This document shows, piece by piece, positions 23,656 through 32,334 of a stretch of 64,000 nucleotides of DNA; position 1 is the stretch's first letter, and every line of letters starts with the position of its first letter. The translations under genes and the position numbers were made by a program. This DNA comes from Amycolatopsis rubida (lineage in GTDB: Bacteria; Actinomycetota; Actinomycetes; Mycobacteriales; Pseudonocardiaceae): contig NZ_FOWC01000005.1 of NCBI RefSeq assembly GCF_900115345.1, positions 62,001-126,000 on the forward strand. The letters are read 5' to 3'. Below the pieces are notes generated by a model. The model searched no databases and was not told the origin of the DNA. It worked only from the letters and a program-made list of their open reading frames with translations.

Positions 23656-24135
23656 ATGGAACCGCTCGTCACGCTCGTCGCGGTCAGCGTCGCCGCGTTC
23701 GTCGTCTGCCTGGTCCGGGGCACGCCCGCCGCTCCGCTGCAGGCCGCGGTGCGCACCGGCCTCGCGGCGATGTTCCTGCTCACCGGATTCGTCCACTTCG
23801 CGTTCCTGCGCGCGGACCTGGTGGCGATGGTGCCGCCGTGGCTGCCCGCGCCCGAACTGCTCGTCACGCTCACCGGACTGGCCGAATGGGCGGGCGCGAT
23901 CGGGCTGCTGATCCCTCGTCTGAGACTGCTCGCCGCGGGCGGGCTCGCCATGCTCCTCGCGGTGATGTTCCCGGCCAACGTCCACTTGGCGCTGACCGGC
24001 GAGAACCTTCCGTGGTGGGACGAGCTGCCGTGGCGCACAGCCATGCAGGCGGTCTTCTTCGCGGCGGCCGTGACGGTGCTGGTCGGCGAAGTCCGCCGCA
24101 GGTCGGTGCAGCGGGAGAGCGGCGGTGTGAAGTGA
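23656..24135 (+). CDS. DoxX-family membrane protein
   Basis: Integral membrane protein of 159 residues with four predicted helices (residues about 4-21, 33-50, 66-85, 90-110) plus a further hydrophobic stretch near 125-145. RTGLAAMFLLTGFVHFAFLR and LTGLAEWAGAIGLLIP are typical of the DoxX/DoxX-like family. Family members are linked to redox or small-thiol handling, but this one's role is not known. It is regulated in all likelihood by the divergent TetR. The last seven codons are duplicated just beyond the stop (24136-24155). Confidence 0.82.
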   Translation: MEPLVTLVAVSVAAFVVCLVRGTPAAPLQAAVRTGLAAMFLLTGFVHFAFLRADLVAMVPPWLPAPELLVTLTGLAEWAGAIGLLIPRLRLLAAGGLAMLLAVMFPANVHLALTGENLPWWDELPWRTAMQAVFFAAAVTVLVGEVRRRSVQRESGGVK

Positions 24136-24155
24136 AGCGGGAGAGCGGCGGTGTG
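24110..24155. repeat. Tandem duplication of the DoxX gene tail
   Basis: AGCGGGAGAGCGGCGGTGTG occurs at 24110-24129 inside the end of the DoxX-type gene and again at 24136-24155 after its stop codon. The two copies are identical over 20 bases. Confidence 0.75.
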
Positions 24156-24169
24156 CCGGGGGCTGGGGT

Positions 24170-24215
24170 CTCGTGAGTGGCAATGCCGGTTCTCACCGGC
24201 ATTGCCACTCGCGAC
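24170..24215. repeat. Dispersed 46-bp hairpin repeat, copy 2
   Basis: The long stem GTGAGTGGCAATGCCGGT pairs with ACCGGCATTGCCACTCGC around a TCTC loop, with one mismatch. It lies between the convergent DoxX-type gene and the NicC-like monooxygenase gene, where it could terminate transcription from both sides. It is related to copies at 10916-10961 and 35362-35407. Confidence 0.78.
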
Positions 24216-24221
24216 CCCGGG

Positions 24222-25340
24222 TCACACCGGCGCGTGCCAGGCGTCGTATCCGTAGATGGCGTCCGCCGCGGCCGAGTTCGTCCCGCTCTGCTTGAGCCAG
24301 CTGTTGCCCCGCGAGGCAAGCTGCACTTCGCGGGTCCGGTCCAGCCGGGCCGCCTGGTATGCCTTCAGCGCGACCTCGATGTTCGGGTACGCCGCCAGCG
24401 CTCGCGCCAGCACGACACTGTCCTCGACGGCCATTCCCGCGCCCTGCGCCATGAACGGCATCATCGGGTGGCACGCGTCGCCCAGCAGCGTCGCCAGGCC
24501 GGAAGACCAGTTCGGCAGCGGATCGCGGACGTACAGCGCGGATTGCAGCACCGAATCGCACGCCTCCAGCAACGCGCGGGCCTCGGGGTGGAAGCCCCGG
24601 TACGCCTCGCGCAGCTCGTCGACATCCCCCGGGGCGGTCCAGGATTCGTGCCGCCATTGGCTTTGCCTCGTCGTGGCGAAGACGAACACGTCCTCGCCGC
24701 GGTTGAGCGGGAAAGTCACCAGCTGCGTGTCCGGATCCGGACCCCACCATTTGGTGAAACAGTCCAGGTTCGGCACGTCCACCGAGCCCGCGGGCAGCAC
24801 CGCGCGGTACGCGACCACACCGGTGAACTCCGGGTGTTCCGCCCCGAACAACGCGGTGCGGACGGCGGAGTGGATGCCGTCGGCGCCGATCACGACATCG
24901 GCGGAAACGCTGGTGCCGCTGAAGTCCAGCTCGACTCGGTCCGTTGTGGACAGTCCGGTCAGCTTGTGTCCCAAGCGGACGACGCCGTCCGGCAGCGCGC
25001 GTTCCAAGGCGGCCAGCAGATCCGCGCGGTGCATGGTGAGCTGCGGCGAGCCGTAGCGGCGTTCGGCCTCGTCGCCCATCGGCAGCCGCGAGGTTTCTTC
25101 GCCGGTGTCCCAGGTGCGGCTGATCCGGAACTTCGGCCGCGCGGCGGTTTCGCGCAGTTCGCCGCCGACGCCGAGGCCGTCGAGGGCGCGGACGGCGTTG
25201 GGCGTCAGGTTGATGTCCGCGCCGACCCGGCCGAATCCGGCCGCCTGTTCGTGCACGACCGGCGAGAATCCGGCCTTCCGCAGGGCGGCAGCGGCGGCCA
25301 GGCCGCCGATCCCGCCGCCGACGATCGCGATTTCCGGCAC
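24222..25340 (-). CDS. FAD-dependent aromatic monooxygenase (NicC/salicylate hydroxylase-like)
   Basis: Class A flavoprotein monooxygenase of 372 residues that likely hydroxylates an aromatic or N-heteroaromatic acid. The Rossmann motif GGGIGGLAAAAALRKAGF is at residues 8-25, a central strand has VVIGADGIHSAVR (the DG motif) and the second FAD motif is GDACHPMMPFMAQGAGMAVE. The overall pattern is closest to 6-hydroxynicotinate 3-monooxygenase and salicylate hydroxylase. The GTG start at 25340 is preceded by AAGGAG. It is the last gene of a long minus-strand run and follows the MBL hydrolase by 14 bases. Confidence 0.85.
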   Translation of the reverse strand: MPEIAIVGGGIGGLAAAAALRKAGFSPVVHEQAAGFGRVGADINLTPNAVRALDGLGVGGELRETAARPKFRISRTWDTGEETSRLPMGDEAERRYGSPQLTMHRADLLAALERALPDGVVRLGHKLTGLSTTDRVELDFSGTSVSADVVIGADGIHSAVRTALFGAEHPEFTGVVAYRAVLPAGSVDVPNLDCFTKWWGPDPDTQLVTFPLNRGEDVFVFATTRQSQWRHESWTAPGDVDELREAYRGFHPEARALLEACDSVLQSALYVRDPLPNWSSGLATLLGDACHPMMPFMAQGAGMAVEDSVVLARALAAYPNIEVALKAYQAARLDRTREVQLASRGNSWLKQSGTNSAAADAIYGYDAWHAPV

Positions 25341-25354
25341 AGCGCAAGCTCCTT

Positions 25355-26254
25355 TCAGACAGTGAGGTCGAGCAGATCGTGGCCCACGACGACCGGGCCG
25401 GAGTAGTGCGGGCGGACCCGCGTGAGCCAGCCCTCGTCGTCGAGGCGGGCGGGATCGGCCGGGCCGAGGTGCGACAGCGCGACCCGCCGGGCCCCGGCCG
25501 CCGCGGCGACCCGGCCGACGTCCGCCGGCGAGGTGTGCGAGGCGGCGAGGAAGTCCAGCAGCTTCGGCGAATAGCCGATGCTGCGGTAGAAATCGGGCTC
25601 CATCGCTTCGTGCACCAGCAAGCCGGCGCCCGCGGCCAGCTCGCCGACCGCGTCGCTGCGGGCGGTGTCGCCGGAGAAGGCGACCACGCCGTGTTCGGTC
25701 TCGAACCGGTAGCCCAGCGCCAGCCGCAACGGCGGATGCGGGACAGCCCGAGCCGTCACGCGCACCCGATCGTCCTCGTGCACCACGATTTCCGCACCCG
25801 CCGCCACCGAGAGGTCGGCGGGGCGGATGAGCCCGGCCAGCCGCGGCCGGTCGCTGGTCCGCTGCCGCACCGCGACGTCCTGTCCGAACGCGGCGAGACT
25901 GCCTGCGACCAGACCCTCGGTGCCCGCGGCGGGCGGACCGGGATCGCTCGGGTCCGGCCCGGGGCCGTAGACCGGCACCGGATCGATGACGCCCTGGTTG
26001 GCCGGGCCCCAGCCGAGCAGGAAAAGCGTGAACAGTTCGGCGACGTGGTCGGAGTGCAGGTGCGTCACGAACACCGCGGCCAGATCGCGCAGGGACAGCC
26101 CGGCGGCGACGCACTTGCCGAGCGTCCCGTAGCCCGCGTCGACCAGGTAGACGCGTCCGCCGACCACCACCGCGTTCGCGCAGCCCTGCCGGCCCGGCGC
26201 CGGGTACGGCCCGGCCGCCGTGCCGAGCAGGACCACGCGCAGCGCGTCCGTCAC
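25355..26254 (-). CDS. MBL-fold metallohydrolase
   Basis: Zinc-dependent beta-lactamase-fold hydrolase of 299 residues. The metal motif THLHSDHVAEL is visible near residue 65-75, VAFSGDTARSDAV supplies the later metal ligands and LSHLGP the final histidine. The N-terminal GTAAGPYPAPGRQGCANAVVVGGRVYLVDAGYG resembles the ribonuclease Z/arylsulfatase-like branch, so an ester, lactone or sulfate bond may be cleaved. The GTG start at 26254 overlaps the transporter stop by 4 bases. It probably belongs to the catabolic pathway encoded by its neighbours; the substrate is unknown. Confidence 0.82.
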   Translation of the reverse strand: MTDALRVVLLGTAAGPYPAPGRQGCANAVVVGGRVYLVDAGYGTLGKCVAAGLSLRDLAAVFVTHLHSDHVAELFTLFLLGWGPANQGVIDPVPVYGPGPDPSDPGPPAAGTEGLVAGSLAAFGQDVAVRQRTSDRPRLAGLIRPADLSVAAGAEIVVHEDDRVRVTARAVPHPPLRLALGYRFETEHGVVAFSGDTARSDAVGELAAGAGLLVHEAMEPDFYRSIGYSPKLLDFLAASHTSPADVGRVAAAAGARRVALSHLGPADPARLDDEGWLTRVRPHYSGPVVVGHDLLDLTV

Positions 26255-27633
26255 GGCGAAACCTCTTCCAGCGTGCGGCCCTTGGTCTCCTCGGCGAAGA
26301 ACCCGGCGACCAGCGCACCGGCCAGGCAGATCCCGCCGAGCACCAGGAACACCGAGGCGAGCCCGCCGCCGCCCGCGTACAGCGCGCCGACCAGGATCGG
26401 ACCGAGGATCAGGCCGAACCGGTTCAGCACGCCGCCGAGGCTGACGCCCAGCGCGCGGCTGCGGGTCGGGTACAGCTCCGGCGTGTACAGGTACAGGCAG
26501 ACGTTCACCGCGAAGTTGAACATCGCCGCGAGCGACGACCACACCAGCAGCTGCAACGGGGTCCCGGCGCCGAGCGCGCCCAGCACGACCAGCATCGCGG
26601 TCGTCCCGCCCAAGCCCGCCGCCAGCACGATCCGGCGGCCGAGCTTGTCCACGACCAGCGCGGCGATCAGGCAGCCGACGAGACCGGCGACCGACGTGGC
26701 GGTGCTGTACCAGAGCGCCTGGCCGATCGAGAGGTGGAACGAGCCCTTGTACAGCGTCGGCAGCCACGAGGTGATGCCGTAGTTGGCGAGGTAGCCGACG
26801 AACCAGATCGTCCACACCATCAGCGTGCGCCGCCGGTAGCGACCGGCGAACAGGTCGCGGAACGAACTGCGCTTCGCGGCCGCCGCCGCCGGCACCGCGG
26901 TGGTCACGGCGGGTGGAGGCAGCGGTCGGCCGAGCGACTCCTCGACCCGGCGCTCGATCAGCGACATCGTCGCCTCGGCCTTCTCGGTGTGCCCGTGCGC
27001 GGCGAGCCAGCGCGGCGATTCCGGGATCCGCAGCTGCAGCAGCACGGCGGCGAGACCGGGAACGGCGGCCAGCGCGAACAGCGGACGCCAGCCCCAGTGC
27101 GGGATGACCCAGGCCGCGACCAGCGCGCCGACCGCGAGCCCGGCCGGGAAGACGATCTCGTACATCAACACGAAACGGCCGCGACGGCGAGCCCGGCTGA
27201 TCTCCGCGATGTACGCGGCCGCGGTCGGCACTTCACCGCCGATCGCCAGGCCTTGGACGAACCGCAGGATCAGGAACGGCAGCAGCGCGGTGCACAACGT
27301 CATCGCCAGGCTGCACAACGCCGTGACGGCGACGCACAGGGTGATCACCTTGACGCGGCCGATCCGGTCGGCGGCCCAGCCGGAGGCGAGCGCGCCGAGC
27401 AGCATGCCGATCGAGCCGATGGTCAGCGTCGCGGTGCTGGCGGCGGTCGTCATGTGCCATTCGCGGCCGATGACCGGCAGGGTGTAGGCGATCAGCAGCT
27501 GGTCGAACGCCTCGAAGAACGTGACGATGCCGATGATCAGGCGAATCGAGACCTGCCATCGCGACATCGGGAGCCGTTCCAGCCGGGCGGCGATGTCCCG
27601 CTGGGTCACCTCGGGGGTGGCGGCGATACTCAT
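26251..27633 (-). CDS. MFS transporter, aromatic acid/sugar-porter-like
   Basis: Twelve-helix membrane transporter of 460 residues. Family signatures are FDQLLIAYTLPVIG in helix 1, LASGWAADRIGRVKV after helix 2, RFVQGLAIGGEVPTAAAYIAE in helix 4, RIPESPRWLAAHG before the central loop and YTPELYPTRSRALG near helix 10. The pattern fits aromatic-acid:H+ or related sugar-porter-type symporters, matching its setting among aromatic-catabolic genes; import of the pathway substrate is inferred. ATG 27633. A hairpin at 27724-27770 separates it from the upstream hydrolase gene. Confidence 0.87.
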   Translation of the reverse strand: MSIAATPEVTQRDIAARLERLPMSRWQVSIRLIIGIVTFFEAFDQLLIAYTLPVIGREWHMTTAASTATLTIGSIGMLLGALASGWAADRIGRVKVITLCVAVTALCSLAMTLCTALLPFLILRFVQGLAIGGEVPTAAAYIAEISRARRRGRFVLMYEIVFPAGLAVGALVAAWVIPHWGWRPLFALAAVPGLAAVLLQLRIPESPRWLAAHGHTEKAEATMSLIERRVEESLGRPLPPPAVTTAVPAAAAAKRSSFRDLFAGRYRRRTLMVWTIWFVGYLANYGITSWLPTLYKGSFHLSIGQALWYSTATSVAGLVGCLIAALVVDKLGRRIVLAAGLGGTTAMLVVLGALGAGTPLQLLVWSSLAAMFNFAVNVCLYLYTPELYPTRSRALGVSLGGVLNRFGLILGPILVGALYAGGGGLASVFLVLGGICLAGALVAGFFAEETKGRTLEEVSP

Positions 27634-27723
27634 GGGCCCTCCTCGGAGCCGGAGCGTGCAGTCGATCGTCGGGGGTTCGGGAGCGATGCCACGAACTCAA
27701 GGCCTCGCGGCGGGTGCGTGTCG

Positions 27724-27770
27724 GTGCGGGGAACCCTGCGGGAATCGGAGTCCGTCCGGGTTCCCCTCAC
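27724..27770. terminator. Hairpin between hydrolase and MFS genes
   Basis: The arms GTGCGGGGAACCC (27724-27736) and GGGTTCCCCTCAC (27758-27770) pair with one mismatch around a 21-base loop. It overlaps the stop codon of the dienelactone-hydrolase-like gene and lies in front of the transporter gene on the same strand. It could terminate or attenuate transcription inside the cluster. Confidence 0.55.
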
Positions 27771-28357
27771 GGACTTGACGCGGGGCCGCAGGAAAGTCCG
27801 GCGTCCAGGAACCGGACCAGGTCGTCCGCGGCGGAAGGTCCGGCGGGCAGCACGAGCCGATCGGGTGCGTGCGGGTCGAATCCGGGCGTGCCGGGCCACG
27901 GTGGCGGCGCGGGCCCGAGAGCGGCGGCGAGGTCCACCGAGGCCAGTTCGGCGAGGTGGGCGGCGGAGCCGAAACCGGCGGCGGCCACGCGGTGGCGCGG
28001 CATTCCCAGCCGGGTCCCGAGGTAGTCGAGCGCGCCGGCGAGGTCGGCTTCGAGGTCGGAAAGCGCGAGCGCGGCGAACGCGGCCTCCGCTTTGTCCTGG
28101 CCGAAGGTGTGGCCGCCGGTCTCGTAGTAGAACAGCGGCGCGACAGTGACGTATCCGCAGCTTGCGAGCGTGCGGCAGCAGTTCTCGACGGGTTCGTCGA
28201 GCCCGGCGGCGCCGTGCAGCACGAGCACCGCGCCGCGCACGCGGCCGGGCGGATGCCGTACCAGCAGCGGCGCGGACGTCCGCACCACCCGGCGGCGGCG
28301 ATTCGCGGGTCCGTGCCCGTGATGGCGGACTTCGGCAGCTTCGATGGTGCCTCCCAC
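27767..28357 (-). CDS. Dienelactone hydrolase-like alpha/beta protein
   Basis: Alpha/beta-hydrolase-fold protein of 196 residues resembling the dienelactone hydrolase family: VRGAVLVLHGAAGLDEPVEN, a CRTLASCGYVTVAPLFYYETGG segment and DLEADLAGALDYLGTR with VAAAGFGSAAHLAELAS. The usual nucleophile motif G-x-C-x-G-G is replaced by GFGSAAH and the C-terminal acid/histidine region is short, so normal DLH activity is doubtful. The GTG start at 28357 has GAGGGAG about 7 bases upstream and lies 12 bases after the ThDP-enzyme stop. It probably belongs to the same operon. Confidence 0.6.
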   Translation of the reverse strand: MGGTIEAAEVRHHGHGPANRRRRVVRTSAPLLVRHPPGRVRGAVLVLHGAAGLDEPVENCCRTLASCGYVTVAPLFYYETGGHTFGQDKAEAAFAALALSDLEADLAGALDYLGTRLGMPRHRVAAAGFGSAAHLAELASVDLAAALGPAPPPWPGTPGFDPHAPDRLVLPAGPSAADDLVRFLDAGLSCGPASSP

Positions 28358-28369
28358 GGCTGGTCTCCC

Positions 28370-29995
28370 TCAGCTCTCCGGAACCGGCACCGGCGGCACG
28401 AACGGCCGCGGCGTCGCGGGCAAAGCGGTCACGTCCACCTCGATCACCGACGGACCGTGCTGGGCCACCGCTTTCGCCAGCGCGTCGGCGAACTGGCCCG
28501 GCTTCGACACCAGCGTGTGCGGCAGGTCCAGCGACTGCGCCAGGCGCGCGAAATCGGGGGTGAACAGGTCGACGCCGGCGCGCTGTCCGCGGTGGTGGTC
28601 CTGCATGTTGCGCAGCACGCCGTATCCGCCGTCGTTGAACACGACCAGCGCGAGCCACGGCCGTTCCTGCGCCAGCGTGCACAGCTCGCCGAGATGCACC
28701 GCGAGGCCGCCGTCGCCGACCATCACCACGGTCGGCGCGTCCGGCGTCGCGAGCGCGGCCCCGATGCCGGTCGCCAGGCCCTGTCCGATGCCGCCGCCGG
28801 CCGGGAACACGTTGGTGCGCGGGTCGTGGATGTCCAGCAGCCGGTTGCCCCACTGGCTGGACGGGATGGTCACGTCGCGGGCGATCACGGACTCGGCCGG
28901 GAGGCCCTCGCGCAGTGCGGCGCAGATCTCCGCGTACGGGCCGATCGCCTCGTTCAGGCTGTCCCGCACGGCTTTCCGGGTCTCGATGACGCGGTCGCGC
29001 CAGCCCGGTTCGGTGTTGGCTTCCACAGTGGACAGACCGGCGAGCACGGTCGCGGCATCGCCTCGCACTCCGACGGTGGCCGGGTAGACGCGGCCCAGCG
29101 CTTCGGCGTCGACGTCGATCTGCAGGTGCCGCTCGGGCAACGCGAGGTGGTAGTGCTTGGTTTCGTTCGAGCGGAAGTGCGTGCCGATCGAGACGAGCAG
29201 GTCGGCGTCGGCGAGGAGCCGGGCCGACTGCTCGTGCGCGGCGAAGTTCCCGACGACCAGTTCGTGGTTCTCCGGCACCGTGCCGCGGCCGGAGTTGCTG
29301 GTGAACACTGCCGCACCGAACCGTTCCGCGAGCGCGCGCACCTCGTCGCGCGCGCCGGTCGCTCCCCCGCCGAGCCAGAACACCGGACGGCGTGCGGCAG
29401 CGAGCAATTCGGCGGCTTCCGCGAGCACAGCGGCGTCGGGCGGCGGGATCGGCGCCGGCTCAAGCGAGCCAGGACGGAACTCGTGTCGCGAATACTGCAG
29501 ATCGATAGGCCATTCGACGCTCGCCGGGCCGCTCGGCACCGACAGCGCGTGCCGGATCGCCGCGCGCAGCGTCTCCTCGGCGGTCTCCACCGACGTCACC
29601 GTGACCGCGTGCTTGGAAATCGCGGTCAGCATGCCGATCTGGTCACGCGTCTCGTGGATCACGCCGCGGCCGCTGCCGAGGAATTCGGAGTCGATCTGGC
29701 CGGTCACGTGCAGCACGCGACTGCCCGCCGTGAGCGCCTCGACCAGCGCGCCCGCCGCGTTGCCCGCGCCGGTGCCGGTGCTGGTGATCGCGACGCCGAG
29801 GCCGCCGCTGGCGCGTGCGTATCCGTCGGCGGCGTTCACCGCGGCTGCTTCGTGCCGCACGGGCACGAACCGCGAATGCCGCGCGACCGCTTCCACCAGC
29901 GGCAGGTTGTGCACACTCACCACGCCGAAGGCGGTGTCCGCGCCGGCTTCGGACAGCAGGCGAACGAGAAGCTCGCCTCCGTGACCGTGATTCAT
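28370..29995 (-). CDS. Thiamine diphosphate-dependent enzyme (acetolactate synthase/benzoylformate decarboxylase-like)
   Basis: ThDP enzyme of 541 residues with the three domains of the acetohydroxyacid synthase/benzoylformate decarboxylase group. The N-terminal domain carries the cofactor-activating Glu in VRHEAAAVNAADGYAR; the middle domain starts near residue 190; the C-terminal domain carries the ThDP/Mg motif VMVGDGGLAVH, followed by VVFNDGGYG. It likely decarboxylates or ligates a 2-oxo acid produced by the pathway. Whether the role is 2-oxo acid decarboxylation or a carboligation cannot be told. It is 13 bases downstream of the first SDR gene. Confidence 0.85.
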   Translation of the reverse strand: MNHGHGGELLVRLLSEAGADTAFGVVSVHNLPLVEAVARHSRFVPVRHEAAAVNAADGYARASGGLGVAITSTGTGAGNAAGALVEALTAGSRVLHVTGQIDSEFLGSGRGVIHETRDQIGMLTAISKHAVTVTSVETAEETLRAAIRHALSVPSGPASVEWPIDLQYSRHEFRPGSLEPAPIPPPDAAVLAEAAELLAAARRPVFWLGGGATGARDEVRALAERFGAAVFTSNSGRGTVPENHELVVGNFAAHEQSARLLADADLLVSIGTHFRSNETKHYHLALPERHLQIDVDAEALGRVYPATVGVRGDAATVLAGLSTVEANTEPGWRDRVIETRKAVRDSLNEAIGPYAEICAALREGLPAESVIARDVTIPSSQWGNRLLDIHDPRTNVFPAGGGIGQGLATGIGAALATPDAPTVVMVGDGGLAVHLGELCTLAQERPWLALVVFNDGGYGVLRNMQDHHRGQRAGVDLFTPDFARLAQSLDLPHTLVSKPGQFADALAKAVAQHGPSVIEVDVTALPATPRPFVPPVPVPES

Positions 29996-30008
29996 GGGTC
30001 CGTCCCTT

Positions 30009-30797
30009 CTAGACGTAACGGGCGATGCCGCCGCCGACGTCGATCGTCGCGCCGGTCACGTAGGAGGCACGCGGCGAAAGCAGCGTGACGATGGGGAAAG
30101 CGACCTCTTCCGCGGTGCCGAGCCTGCCAAGCGGAATCCCCCGGCCGGCAGCCAGCTCCGCTGACCAGTCCACAAAGGACAGCCCGCTGCCGGAAGCCTC
30201 GTACCTGCGTCGCCACTGTCCGGTGTCGACCAGGCCGAGGCAGACCGAGTTGACCCGCACGCCGTCCCCGGCCAATTCGGCCGCCAGAGTCGTGGAGAGA
30301 TTGAGCAGCGCCGCCCTCGCCGCCGAAGTGGCCGCCAACCGGGGTTCGGGCTGCCGCGCGAGGATCGCGTTCACGTTCACCACAGCCGGATTCGCCGCCG
30401 TCCGCAGCCACGGCAACGCGGCCCGGACGACGTGCAGCACTGAGAAGATCTTGAGGTGCAGCTCGGCGCGCCACTGGCCGTCGGTGGTCTCGGCGAGCCG
30501 CGCCATCAGCGACCGGCCCGCGTTGTTCACGACCCCGGCCAGGCCGCCCAGCTCACGGGCGGCCTCGGCGACGAACGTTTCCACCTGCGCCTGGTCGAGC
30601 ACGTCGCAGGACGCGGTGTACAGCCGGGCTCCCTCGGCGCGGGGCAGATCGGCGAGGGCCTTTTCCAGCCGGACGCCGTCGCGGGCGCAGGCGGCGACGT
30701 GCGCGCCCTCGGCCAGCAGCGCGGCCGCGGTCGCGAGCCCGACGCCGGAGCTGGCCCCGGTCACGAGCACCGCCGCGCCCTTCAATCCCAAATCCAC
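30009..30797 (-). CDS. SDR-family protein lacking the YxxxK motif
   Basis: Short-chain dehydrogenase/reductase fold protein of 262 residues. The nucleotide-binding motif TGASSGVGLATAAALLAEG and VVNNAGRS are intact. At the catalytic site the usual S...YxxxK is not found: the corresponding segment reads NVNAILARQPEPRLAATSAARAALL, with neither the tyrosine nor the lysine. The C-terminal YVTGATIDVGGG is normal. It could be inactive, use other residues, or act as a binding partner. The GTG start at 30797 lies 11 bases after the stop of the second SDR gene in the same operon. Confidence 0.8.
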   Translation of the reverse strand: MDLGLKGAAVLVTGASSGVGLATAAALLAEGAHVAACARDGVRLEKALADLPRAEGARLYTASCDVLDQAQVETFVAEAARELGGLAGVVNNAGRSLMARLAETTDGQWRAELHLKIFSVLHVVRAALPWLRTAANPAVVNVNAILARQPEPRLAATSAARAALLNLSTTLAAELAGDGVRVNSVCLGLVDTGQWRRRYEASGSGLSFVDWSAELAAGRGIPLGRLGTAEEVAFPIVTLLSPRASYVTGATIDVGGGIARYV

Positions 30798-30808
30798 GGG
30801 TTTTCCCT

Positions 30809-31549
30809 TCAGCTGCAGACGAATCCGCCGTCGACCACGAGGGTCTGGCCGGTGATGTAGGAGGCCGCGTCGGACAGCAGGAACGCCACCGAACCGACGA
30901 CGTCCTCCGGCTGCTGCGGCCGGGTCAGCGCGCGGTTCATCGCGTACAGCTCGTGCCGCTCCCGCGGAATGCCCGCAGTGGCTTCGACTTCGGTCAGCCC
31001 GGGCGCGACCGCGTTGACCGTCACGCCGTCCGGGCCGCCATCCCGCGCCATCGTGCGAGTCATCGCGATCACCGCGCCCTTGGAGGCCACGTACTGGACC
31101 AGTCGCGGCGAGCCGTACAGGGCGGCGTCGGAGGCGAGGTTCACGATGCGTCCGCCGGTCCGCGCGAGCTGCGGATACAGCGCCCGGGAGACGAGCCACG
31201 GACCGCGAGCGTTGACGGTCATCAACGTGTCCCACGCTTCGACGTCCAACTCGGCGAAGTGCTTGCCGCCCACGCCGTCCGCCATCGCCGCGTTGTTCAC
31301 CAGGCCGTGCAACGGGCCGAGCTTCGCGACCGCGTCCGCCAGAGCCTCGACCGACTCCGGATCCGCGACATCCGTGTCGATCCGGTGTGCCTCGACGCCC
31401 TCCGCGTGCAACCGGGCGACCCCGTCCGCGGCCCGGTCCGGAGAACGTTCGGCAATCACGACGCGACCGCCTTGACGGCCGATCTCGCGGGCGATCGCCC
31501 AGCCTAGCCCGCGGCCCGCGCCGGTGACCACATACAGCCGGTCCTTCAT
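30809..31549 (-). CDS. SDR-family oxidoreductase
   Basis: Classical NAD(P)-dependent short-chain dehydrogenase of 246 residues. It has the motifs VTGAGRGLGWAIAREIG (cofactor binding), LVNNAAMADG, the catalytic serine in IVNLASDAA, and YVASKGAVIAMTR (the catalytic Tyr and Lys), ending with ITGQTLVVDGGF. It is likely to oxidise an alcohol or a dihydrodiol in the aromatic pathway. ATG 31549 overlaps the alpha/beta hydrolase stop by 4 bases. The substrate is unknown. Confidence 0.88.
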   Translation of the reverse strand: MKDRLYVVTGAGRGLGWAIAREIGRQGGRVVIAERSPDRAADGVARLHAEGVEAHRIDTDVADPESVEALADAVAKLGPLHGLVNNAAMADGVGGKHFAELDVEAWDTLMTVNARGPWLVSRALYPQLARTGGRIVNLASDAALYGSPRLVQYVASKGAVIAMTRTMARDGGPDGVTVNAVAPGLTEVEATAGIPRERHELYAMNRALTRPQQPEDVVGSVAFLLSDAASYITGQTLVVDGGFVCS

Positions 31550-32334
31550 CGCGCCACCACCGAGTCCACTTGGGACAGAAAGTCCACGACCTCGGCGGAA
31601 AACCGGTGCGGCGCTTCCTGATTCGCCGCGTGCCCGCCGGGGAGCATTTCGAGCCGTGCGCCCGGAATCGACGCGGCGAGCCGTCGCGACTCGGACACCC
31701 CGGTCACCTGGTCGTGCTCGCCGACGAGCACCAGCGTCGGCACCGAGATCCGGGACAGCCGAGGACCGTGGTCCGTCTCGGCCATCGATTCCGCGGCGGA
31801 GGTGTACCCGGGCAGCCGAATCCCCGCCATGATGTCCTCGACCCGTTGCGCCACCGCGGGATCCGCGCCAGGCGCGAGCAGCCGAGGCGCGCGCCGGCGC
31901 GCGAATTCCGCCGCACCCACCCGGTTCAGTTCGCCCGGCCGGGCCCGCATCACCGCGGCCCGCTCGGAGTCGATGCCGGAGCCGCGGGTCGAATCGGCCA
32001 GCACCAGCGACCGCACGACCTCCGGATAGTCCAGCGCGACCCGGGTCGCGATCACGCCGCCCCACGAGACGCCCACGAGATGTGCGGGGGCCGCGTCCAG
32101 CGAGGTCAGCAGACGGCCGACGAGCGCCGCGTATCCGGCCATGCCCAGCGGCTTTTCCGGATCGGCCGAACTGCCGTAACCCGGTGCGTCCCAAGCCAGC
32201 ACGCGGTGTTTCGGCGCCAGGCCGGCCAGCTGCGCGTCGAACGAAGCGCTCGAACCGCCGATGCCGTGCAGCAACAGCACGGGACTGCCGTCCCCGGCGA
32301 TCCGCACCTGCACACCGTCCACTGTGGAGGTCAC
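31546..32334 (-). CDS. Alpha/beta hydrolase (possible meta-cleavage product hydrolase)
   Basis: Alpha/beta-hydrolase of 262 residues. VLLLHGIGGSSASFDAQL is the oxyanion region, the nucleophile Ser is in LVGVSWGGVIATRVAL, the acid is in LVLVGEHDQVT and the His in LPGGHAANQEAPHRF. Together with the extradiol dioxygenase encoded two genes upstream it could cleave a ring-fission product between carbons, as BphD/HsaD-type enzymes do; simple ester hydrolysis is the alternative. The GTG start at 32334 overlaps the next upstream stop by 4 bases. Confidence 0.85.
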   Translation of the reverse strand: MTSTVDGVQVRIAGDGSPVLLLHGIGGSSASFDAQLAGLAPKHRVLAWDAPGYGSSADPEKPLGMAGYAALVGRLLTSLDAAPAHLVGVSWGGVIATRVALDYPEVVRSLVLADSTRGSGIDSERAAVMRARPGELNRVGAAEFARRRAPRLLAPGADPAVAQRVEDIMAGIRLPGYTSAAESMAETDHGPRLSRISVPTLVLVGEHDQVTGVSESRRLAASIPGARLEMLPGGHAANQEAPHRFSAEVVDFLSQVDSVVAR

